Shown here: positions 1 through 6,129 of the stretch, piece by piece
Layout of the letters: each line of letters begins with the position of its first letter
Numbering within the stretch: position 1 is the stretch's first letter
NCBI GenBank assembly: GCA_028868455.1
Contig: JAGWUK010000042.1
Coordinates: 1-11,382 of the forward strand
Direction of reading: 5' to 3'
DNA: 11,382 nt
Source of the DNA: Burkholderiales bacterium
GTDB lineage: Bacteria > Pseudomonadota > Gammaproteobacteria > Burkholderiales > Burkholderiaceae_D
Position numbers and translations under genes: made by a program
The notes under the pieces: generated by a model
What the model saw: the letters and a program-made list of their open reading frames with translations, nothing else
What the model was told of the DNA's origin: nothing
The model's database searches: none

Positions 1-881
1 CGGAAGTTCAGCCTTTACTCGCGCAGGGGAAGGTCGCTTCATACATTCCGCAGTTGTCGAAAGTATCTGCCAGTCATTTCGGCATGGCAGTGTATTGTCT
101 TGACGGCCGAACATTTTCTGTTGGTGACGCGCATCAAAAATTTTCGCTGCAGAGTGTGACTAAGTTATTTGCGCTCGCGCTGGCATTTTCTCGAGAAGGT
201 GATGCTATCTGGGCGCGTGTCGGCAAAGAACCGTCCGGTAACCCATTTAATTCTTTGGTGCAGCTGGAGTATGAGCGTGGTAAGCCACGCAATCCGTTTA
301 TTAATGCCGGCGCGTTGGTGATGACAGACATTTTGTCTACCCGCTTTGTGCAATCGGATATCGCAGTATTGCAATTCGCCCGGACCATTGCGGATCAAGT
401 GACGATAGATTTTGACATGGCTGTTGCGCAATCAGAACGAGAAACGGCGCATCGTAACTACGCTATCGCACACTTGATGAAGGATTTCGGCAATTTGCAC
501 AATCCTGTCAAAACGGTCATCGATAGTTATTGCAGGCAATGCTCGATTACCATGACCTGCGCCGAATTGGCAAAAGCGGGAAGCTTTTTGGCTCAGCATG
601 GAACCATCCCCTGGAGTGGCATGCAAATTCTGGATCCAAGCTCTGCCAAGCGCCTCAATGCCTTAATGTTGACTTGTGGCACCTACGATGCGGCGGGTGA
701 TTTCGCCTATCGGGTCGGGCTGCCGGCAAAGAGTGGCGTTGGTGGCGGAATCCTGGCATTGGTGCCCGGCGACTTGGCTGTCGCTGTATGGTCACCTGGT
801 CTGGATGCAACCGGCAATTCGCTGGCCGGCACCTATGCTTTAGAGCGATTTACGACGTTGACAGCCAGATCCATTTTCTGA
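1..881 (+). CDS. glsA: Glutaminase (serine-dependent, GlsA family), 5' end missing
   Basis: Hydrolyses L-glutamine to L-glutamate and ammonia in the cytoplasm. The reading frame is open from base 3 and runs 292 codons to a TGA at 879-881. The first visible residues (EVQPLLAQGKVASYIPQL) already match the N-terminal region of known glutaminases, so the true start lies about 15 codons before the window, and the TTG at 54 is an internal Leu codon, not a start. The serine/lysine pair of the beta-lactamase-like fold is visible as SVTK (Ser at 153-155). Other family blocks are GKEPSGNPFNSLVQLE, RNPFINAGAL, LMKDFGN and the C-terminal KSGVGGGI with VWSPGLDATGNSLAG. Nothing is broken in the visible part. 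It converges on the DUF1501 gene with a 45-bp gap. Family assignment is secure; the promoter is outside the window. Confidence 0.95.
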   Translation, partial: EVQPLLAQGKVASYIPQLSKVSASHFGMAVYCLDGRTFSVGDAHQKFSLQSVTKLFALALAFSREGDAIWARVGKEPSGNPFNSLVQLEYERGKPRNPFINAGALVMTDILSTRFVQSDIAVLQFARTIADQVTIDFDMAVAQSERETAHRNYAIAHLMKDFGNLHNPVKTVIDSYCRQCSITMTCAELAKAGSFLAQHGTIPWSGMQILDPSSAKRLNALMLTCGTYDAAGDFAYRVGLPAKSGVGGGILALVPGDLAVAVWSPGLDATGNSLAGTYALERFTTLTARSIF

Positions 882-908
882 CATCGTTGTATTGTTGCGT
901 ACGGGGCT

Positions 909-932
909 ACATCGAAAAGTTTTCGGCTATGT
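909..932. terminator. Weak hairpin between convergent genes
   Basis: Arms CGAAA (913-917) and TTTCG (921-925) enclose a 3-nt loop, and flanking ACAT (909-912) and ATGT (929-932) can extend the stem across a 3-nt bulge. It sits in the gap between glutaminase and DUF1501 and overlaps the DUF1501 stop codon. The stem is AT-rich and neither side has a T-tract, so a terminator role for either gene is only a guess. Confidence 0.2.
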
Positions 933-2378
933 CATGAAGCCCAGATTCCGGGCAGAGAAATTTCTGATATTCGGAAATATGTCGTTGATTTGGTTGGCGC
1001 TCAATCCAAACCAGTTTGCCAGGGTAGCGCCATATTGATCAACTGAAAATTGTGGCAACAGACTACCGGAGCCGACATCTTGATTGTGTTTCAAGCCAGT
1101 CACCGGAAATTCACCGTAAATATCGCCGCCTTTTACTGCGCCGCCGACAATAAAATGATGCGAGCCCCAACCGTGGTCTGTACCGTCGCCGTTGCTGGTA
1201 AAAGTGCGACCAAAATCAGATGCCGTGAATAAAGTCACTTGTTTGCGCAAATCACTGCCTTGCAGATTTCCCATCGCCGTGTCGAAATACGCGATGGCAT
1301 GAGAAATCTTTGCTAGCAGGTCAGCTTGAGTTTTACGTTGAAAATCATGCGTATCAAATCCCCCCATGCTGACAAAAAACACCTGTCTTTGCACGCCGAG
1401 AGCGCTACGTCCGGCAATAATGCGCGCAACCGTTTGCAGCTGAATGGCCAACGGATTATTGCCTAATGTCCCGGTATTCGGGTTGGTATATTGACTCGGA
1501 TTGGGGACGCCGGTTGCACCGGCTGGTGCCATTGCTGGGCTCAGCAAACTCTGCGCATTGATTGCACGGCTGGTGATGGCCGCCTGTTCCTTATGAAATA
1601 AATTGAAATTATCGGATGTGATAATGGATTTGAGCGGATTTGCGCTAGCTGACGAGCCGAATAAGGAGCCGCTCAAACCGCTGATGGGGACAGCGCCAGA
1701 CGCGCTGACCTGATACTGATTAACTTGTCGGCCAGCCAGAAATACCGCATTTCCAGATGCCGAGATGGCGGTGAAAATTGGATTGGCATTGTTGGCTGCC
1801 ATCATATCCCCCATGCGTCCTCCCCAGCCGTAGGCTGCGCCTTCTGGCGCATAAGCTTGCCAAAGCGACTGCTGATCGTTGTGAGAAAAAAGTTTGGAGG
1901 GGAGCGGGACGCTGGCTGCTTTGTATTGCGTAAGTGTGGTCGGAACAAGCAAGGGACCGACATTGCTGAGAATCGCTACGCGACCAAGATCGAATAGTCC
2001 CTTTATTTCTGTCATGTTGGGATGCAGTGCAAAGCTGCGTCCGGGTTGGTTGCTGGACGGAGTAATTGGCAGTACCCCTTGATTCATGCCGGGACCCGGT
2101 AATGCGATGGAGCCGGATTCATTGGTGGTTCGGACGGACAGGTATTGTGACCAGGATGCACTGTCCGTTGCCAGTACCGTATTCGCATGGTCATTGGCTC
2201 CAAACATAAAAAGGCATATCAGAGCCTTATAGTCATTCGGAATGGTTTGGGCGGCTGCTGAGGCCATTGTCGCCAGGTTTAACGCGAACGGCGCGCCAGC
2301 TATGCCGATCGCACTGCTTGCTGACAGAAGGGATGATATCCGGAGAAATTCACGGCGCGAGGCATTGATTTTGTTCAT
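927..2378 (-). CDS. Tat-exported DUF1501 family protein
   Basis: A 483-residue exported protein of the DUF1501 family, placed in the alkaline phosphatase/sulfatase superfamily; no reaction is established for it. The N-terminus has a twin-arginine motif, SRREFLRIS (Arg8-Arg9), then a hydrophobic stretch (about 14-42) ending in ASAAAQ, with likely cleavage near residue 43, so it should reach the periplasm already folded. Family landmarks follow in order: LFMFGANDHANT (56-67), FSHNDQQSLW (164-173), GGFDTH (339-344), DFGRTF (388-393), GTDHGWGSHH (399-408) and GGAVKGGDIYG (412-422). Asp and His in the last blocks are plausible metal ligands by analogy with the superfamily. The ATG at 2376-2378 has a GGAG ribosome site at 2386-2389. 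Only 13 bp separate it from the DUF1800 stop upstream, so the two are almost certainly cotranscribed. Confidence 0.93.
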   Translation of the reverse strand: MNKINASRREFLRISSLLSASSAIGIAGAPFALNLATMASAAAQTIPNDYKALICLFMFGANDHANTVLATDSASWSQYLSVRTTNESGSIALPGPGMNQGVLPITPSSNQPGRSFALHPNMTEIKGLFDLGRVAILSNVGPLLVPTTLTQYKAASVPLPSKLFSHNDQQSLWQAYAPEGAAYGWGGRMGDMMAANNANPIFTAISASGNAVFLAGRQVNQYQVSASGAVPISGLSGSLFGSSASANPLKSIITSDNFNLFHKEQAAITSRAINAQSLLSPAMAPAGATGVPNPSQYTNPNTGTLGNNPLAIQLQTVARIIAGRSALGVQRQVFFVSMGGFDTHDFQRKTQADLLAKISHAIAYFDTAMGNLQGSDLRKQVTLFTASDFGRTFTSNGDGTDHGWGSHHFIVGGAVKGGDIYGEFPVTGLKHNQDVGSGSLLPQFSVDQYGATLANWFGLSANQINDIFPNIRNFSARNLGFMT

Positions 2379-2391
2379 GTATACGCTCCGA

Positions 2392-4866
2392 TTACTTCTG
2401 AACCAGATACTCAGGTGATGCCATTGTCAGGAAAATACTCAGATAAACGCGGTTTTTCCTGGCTGTTTCGGCACTGCTTGCATTATTTGTTGGAATGGAA
2501 ACGGAGTTAACTGCGCTCAGAATCTGACCACGTAAATTGGCGGACATTTGGCCAGCCAATAGCAATAAATTCACCTGGTCAAGCAGTTCCGGAGGATTGA
2601 CAGACAGGGCGATCAAGTCCTTGTAATCAGGCTGTATGTCACGTGAGGTGCCTGTCCCGTTTGCGATGACATTGCGCATGAAATTAAGATAACCAACAAC
2701 CGACGTTTCGCCGGTAATCTGCATCTCAGGAGCAACCAGGCCGGCGCTGGCGATGCTGCTGTTCGGCGGGACATAGCCAGGGCGATAGAAATTGAATACG
2801 GATGGGGAGCGTATTGGCGTTTGCCCCAGAGCTGTCAAAGGGTCGTCCAGATTCGTCATCAAAAAGCGAGTTGAGGTGGATTTTGCATTGAATGCGCGCA
2901 TCCAGTTTGCCAGACGTAAAACTGGTTCGCGTAATTTGCCGCTTCCGGCGTTATTTGTTAATGCGTCGGTACGTGCTTCTGTATCAAGCAAAATGGCTTT
3001 GATAACAGCTTTCAAGTCACCTCGTACTCCTTGCCCGTTGTTTGCAAATACGGCGGCAACGCGAGAAATATACTGAGGACTGGGGTTGCTGCTGACCAGG
3101 CGTTGTATCAGTTGCCTACTGATGAATGGCCCTACATTCGGATGATTAAACAAGGTATCCAGTGCCAATTTAAGGTCGCCTTCGGGATCGGCGGATGACT
3201 GAGCCGCGATTGTTACACCGAGAAATTTTTTTTCAGATATTGAGTGAAATTTAGGATAACTTTGCATCGGCATCCAGTCGCGGTTTGGGTCAGCGTTCCC
3301 TCCATAAAACCGTGTGTCGCTTTTATCCGGTCCGGCCCAACTCCAGCCAGTAAATACTTTCGCCAAACCCGAAATATCGGCATTGGAATAGGTTTCTACG
3401 GGTTTGCCATTGTTAAGCACATAACTGCCATCCTGATTGAGCTGATATAAGCCTATGGTGAATAATTGCATGACTTCTCTGGCGTAATTTTCGTCCGGTA
3501 CGCGGGTTCCTGACTCCTTTTGATTGCGCAGCGATGTCAGATAAATTCCCATCATGGGGTGAAGAGTGACGGCCTCCAGCAAGTTGCGGTAATTTCCAAA
3601 CGCATGGGTTTCAAGTACGTCATAAAAGGACGCAACACCACGCGGATAATTTGCAACGGTACTGTCCTGAAAAGAAACAACAAAAATTTGCGACAGAGCA
3701 AAGGCGACACGTTGTCGCAATTGATCATCCCCGGTGATCGCTTGTTGCCAGAAACTTTCAAAAAAATTGTTTTGATTCAACCCGCTAATACCGTTTGTCA
3801 GTTTGGACGCCGTCGTGTCCATGTAATCGCGGTGTCGCTTTTGTCCTTTTTGGAATTGACCATCCAGCCATGCATCGAAACCGAGGCTCGTGATCGTAGC
3901 AATTTCCGTCTGATTCGCTCCGAAGCTGGCTTGTGACAGCATTCTGGATGCCTGAGCTGGCGTGACCAGATCCGAACTTGCCGGCGTGTATCCAGTTAAT
4001 GCTTGTATCAGTCCGTTCGCGATGCTGGTATCGGTTGCTGTGACAACGGAAAACAGCATCATTCCTTTGCTAATCGCGTCGTCTGTACCAACATAGCTAA
4101 GCCCTTGCTGGACTGCGAAGTTTTTGGAAACCGCGATCTTGTTGTCCAGCAAGGTCGACACCCAGCCATAGTTAGGATCGCCTGCATAACTATGCGCTGC
4201 CGCCAGAAAAGTACGTATCAGCGTCGATTTGGTGATTGCCCCGCTATCAAGAATACGCGTCCAATAGTCGAGTCCGGCCGCGTCCGGAGGCGAGCGGCTT
4301 AAAATATTCTTATAAGCGGTGGTCACGAAGTCGGCGTTGCTCATGTTGGCAGAGTAACCAGTCAGCGCCCCGTACTGAGCAGCTGCACCATAAAAAGTGT
4401 CACCGATCTGCTCAAGTGTCGCACCAGCCTGAAATTGCGTGATCCAATAACTAAGTCCGTTGGCATCCGGCACGCGATTAAAGTAGGCGATATACAACTC
4501 AATCAATGCGTTGAGATCACTGGTTGGAATACTCGCAGCCTGACTGGTCACGATCAGGTTGACGGAAACATCTTTGAACACCAGTAATTGCACATTGGCC
4601 GGAACGTTGATAATGCCATCGATCCCAGTGTTGTCTGTGACTATGTAAGTGCCGGAATGATTGCTCAATGTGTAATTAGAGCGGTCGCCATGGAAGACAA
4701 TCTGGTTGCCAGTGCTAGTTGGCGCAGGAGTGAAGAGGTGTTGAATGCTGGTGATTATCGAATTACCGGGCGAACTGGTCTTGTCACCGCCCCCACAGCC
4801 TGACAGCAGGATTAAGCACAGGCAGAGTGGAAATTTAAGGAGAGCTTGGCGGCAAAAAACGGACAT
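2392..4866 (-). CDS. DUF1800 lipoprotein with N-terminal DUF4214 module
   Basis: A predicted 824-residue lipoprotein of unknown function. Residues 1-24 form a lipoprotein signal with lipobox LSGC and acylated Cys24, followed by GGG. Residues about 53-104 (YTLS, YIVTDNTGIDG, LLVFKDVSVNL) resemble the short beta segment that often precedes DUF4214 in secreted calcium-binding-repeat proteins. Residues about 120-222 carry two DUF4214-like units: YFNRVPDANGLSYW (128-141) and ILSRSPPDAAGLDYW (188-202). The rest, from about 304, is DUF1800: LSQASFGANQTEI, RQRVAFALSQIF, VPDENYAREVMQLFTIGLY, VFTGWSW, FISRQLIQRLV and RSPSVFNFYRPGY. I start at the ATG at 4864-4866, because a TTG four codons upstream would lie inside the GGAG ribosome site. 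It is first in a two-gene unit with the DUF1501 gene. Envelope location is inferred; the activity is unknown. Confidence 0.92.
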   Translation of the reverse strand: MSVFCRQALLKFPLCLCLILLSGCGGGDKTSSPGNSIITSIQHLFTPAPTSTGNQIVFHGDRSNYTLSNHSGTYIVTDNTGIDGIINVPANVQLLVFKDVSVNLIVTSQAASIPTSDLNALIELYIAYFNRVPDANGLSYWITQFQAGATLEQIGDTFYGAAAQYGALTGYSANMSNADFVTTAYKNILSRSPPDAAGLDYWTRILDSGAITKSTLIRTFLAAAHSYAGDPNYGWVSTLLDNKIAVSKNFAVQQGLSYVGTDDAISKGMMLFSVVTATDTSIANGLIQALTGYTPASSDLVTPAQASRMLSQASFGANQTEIATITSLGFDAWLDGQFQKGQKRHRDYMDTTASKLTNGISGLNQNNFFESFWQQAITGDDQLRQRVAFALSQIFVVSFQDSTVANYPRGVASFYDVLETHAFGNYRNLLEAVTLHPMMGIYLTSLRNQKESGTRVPDENYAREVMQLFTIGLYQLNQDGSYVLNNGKPVETYSNADISGLAKVFTGWSWAGPDKSDTRFYGGNADPNRDWMPMQSYPKFHSISEKKFLGVTIAAQSSADPEGDLKLALDTLFNHPNVGPFISRQLIQRLVSSNPSPQYISRVAAVFANNGQGVRGDLKAVIKAILLDTEARTDALTNNAGSGKLREPVLRLANWMRAFNAKSTSTRFLMTNLDDPLTALGQTPIRSPSVFNFYRPGYVPPNSSIASAGLVAPEMQITGETSVVGYLNFMRNVIANGTGTSRDIQPDYKDLIALSVNPPELLDQVNLLLLAGQMSANLRGQILSAVNSVSIPTNNASSAETARKNRVYLSIFLTMASPEYLVQK

Positions 4867-4872
4867 TCCAGT

Positions 4873-4876
4873 CTCC
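4873..4876 (-). promoter_or_regulatory. Ribosome-binding site of the DUF1800 gene
   Basis: GGAG on the minus strand, 6 nt before the ATG at 4864-4866. It decides the start: a longer reading frame from the TTG at 4876-4878 would begin within this site and would add four residues ahead of an otherwise normal lipoprotein signal. Confidence 0.75.
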
Positions 4877-4895
4877 AAAATTTGGGAAAAAGTCT

Positions 4896-4934
4896 AAGCA
4901 AGAACGCTTCAGCACCGGCAAAACGAAGCAAGAA
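4896..4934. repeat. 9-bp direct repeat upstream of the DUF1800 gene
   Basis: AAGCAAGAA occurs at 4896-4904 and again at 4926-4934, 30 bp apart start to start, close to three helical turns. A GCTTC (4906-4910) and GAAGC (4925-4929) inverted pair lies between and over the second copy. The repeat sits 30-70 bp before the DUF1800 start, where an operator or leader element could be. No clear -35/-10 pair is visible here. Chance occurrence is possible. Confidence 0.4.
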
Positions 4935-5009
4935 TTTTCATATTGCTGGCGTTACGTCTGGCTGACGAATCTATTTGGATTAACATGGGATTGATGCAAT
5001 TTCCCCAGT

Positions 5010-5035
5010 ATTAAATTTCCGTGTGGAAATTTAAT
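5010..5035. repeat. Perfect 11-bp inverted repeat just after the PilZ gene
   Basis: Arms ATTAAATTTCC (5010-5020) and GGAAATTTAAT (5025-5035) are perfectly complementary around GTGT. It begins one base beyond the PilZ stop codon (5037-5039). It may end or protect the PilZ transcript, but on the minus strand the bases after the stem are not a T-tract, so it is not a textbook intrinsic terminator. It could also be a binding site upstream of the DUF1800 unit. Confidence 0.55.
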
Positions 5036-5036
5036 C

Positions 5037-5972
5037 TTAATCCATTTCTGCTAAAGTCTGATGCACAAATGCAGATAAAATGAGTTTTGATTGCGTAGAA
5101 ACATCAGTAAACTCAAAGCCATGCCGGAACTCCAACCCGTTTTCGGTTGGGGCGATGGAGCGCAATATGATATTTAAGGTCAGAAATTCGTCGCTGCCAG
5201 CGGCGTTGACTTTAAATTTGATCTGACCAGTATCCCCTTTTTTTCCAAGCGGTTTTTTGATCACACCAGATGTGCCACCCATACTGATGTCGCCCAAGGT
5301 TGCGGCGGCGGTTTCAGGTGGGTCGCCAACCGTGACAGACGCGATAATTTTGACGACAGCGCGTGATCCTTGACGTATCGTCGTGCAGCGAACTTGCTTG
5401 GGATAGCTCAGATGCAGATAGGGGTAGGGACTGTAAACATATTTCAAGGCCGATGCTGTGAATGCATAGGCTTTTTTACCGGGGAATGCGCGGACGATAA
5501 ATGTCTGCCCGTCACGGATTAACACGGCTTTTCCGTCTGCCATCGGTGCTGTGACAAAAATAGATTTATTTTTGACGAAGCCGATCAACTTGACCGTGTA
5601 ACGCATCGCAGTCTGGTCGTGCATTTGCAGATAAAGCGTTTCGCCGACGTTCCAGCGCACGCTATCGAGTTCCATGACGACTTCTTTATGAGCATCAAGC
5701 GGGGCACTCGTCGCAGACTTGCTTTGTGCTGCACTAGCATTAAGCGACATGCGGGTTTCTTGTGAGGCCAGTTTGGACGGAATCGTATCCCACAACGAAT
5801 TGGCATCGCAATAACCGATTTCAAGCAAGCGTTCTAGTTGCGACTGATCTGCAACGATCACGCCGGAATCTAAAAGCAAGCGTCCATCTTGATCATAGAC
5901 TGGCCAGTGCAAGGTCTGGCCTACACTAATTTCCGCATGCCTTAACGGCATTAGCCCTGATACGTCACTCAT
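5037..5972 (-). CDS. PilZ-domain protein, probable c-di-GMP effector
   Basis: A 311-residue soluble protein with no signal peptide or membrane segment. Residues about 10-55 (VGQTLHWPVYDQDGRLLLDSG and following) resemble the small domain often found ahead of HD-GYP phosphodiesterases (DUF3391-like). A Ser/Ala-rich linker (about 70-92) follows. Residues about 97-185 look like the YcgR-type N-terminal beta domain, and about 190-305 form PilZ. The c-di-GMP signature is visible as RQGSR (Arg200, Arg204; RxxxR) and DISMGG (Asp228, Ser230, Gly232; DxSxxG-like), so ligand binding is likely. YcgR-type proteins act on flagellar motility, but no motility gene lies nearby, so the target is unknown. The ATG at 5970-5972 has a weak GGAA site 7 nt upstream. 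It lies beyond the decarboxylase terminator and so needs its own promoter in 5973-6063; I see only a TACAAT (6005-6010) with a poor -35. Confidence 0.88.
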   Translation of the reverse strand: MSDVSGLMPLRHAEISVGQTLHWPVYDQDGRLLLDSGVIVADQSQLERLLEIGYCDANSLWDTIPSKLASQETRMSLNASAAQSKSATSAPLDAHKEVVMELDSVRWNVGETLYLQMHDQTAMRYTVKLIGFVKNKSIFVTAPMADGKAVLIRDGQTFIVRAFPGKKAYAFTASALKYVYSPYPYLHLSYPKQVRCTTIRQGSRAVVKIIASVTVGDPPETAAATLGDISMGGTSGVIKKPLGKKGDTGQIKFKVNAAGSDEFLTLNIILRSIAPTENGLEFRHGFEFTDVSTQSKLILSAFVHQTLAEMD

Positions 5973-6063
5973 GAATCAATTCCATTGTCTGAATACTAAA
6001 GTTGATTGTATATCGAATGGACGCAATTTGAAGTGTGTTGTTGCGTGTAGCGATGTAAAACAG

Positions 6064-6101
6064 AAAAGCACTTGAACAGCATTTTGCTGCCAAGTGCTTT
6101 T
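6064..6101 (-). terminator. Intrinsic terminator of the decarboxylase gene
   Basis: A perfect 11-bp stem, AAAAGCACTTG (6064-6074) with CAAGTGCTTTT (6091-6101), encloses a second stem CAGCA/TGCTG (6077-6081, 6085-6089) with a TTT loop. Read on the minus strand it ends in TTTTCTGTTTT. It starts 28 bp after the decarboxylase stop. The symmetric A and T ends could also work in the plus direction, but no plus-strand gene reads into it. Confidence 0.85.
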
Positions 6102-6129
6102 CGTTGTATAGCGACTAACTTAATGAGGG

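Noticed and set aside
54..56. TTG at 54 as glutaminase start
   Set aside because: The frame is open to the window edge and the 17 codons upstream already encode conserved glutaminase sequence.
3520..3936. 138-codon plus-strand open frame opposite DUF1800
   Set aside because: Antisense shadow within the conserved DUF1800 core, with no family features or ribosome site noted.
6005..6033. Promoter for the PilZ gene (TACAAT with CTTCAA 17 bp away)
   Set aside because: The -10 is good but the -35 matches only two of six consensus bases, so I do not list it as a feature.
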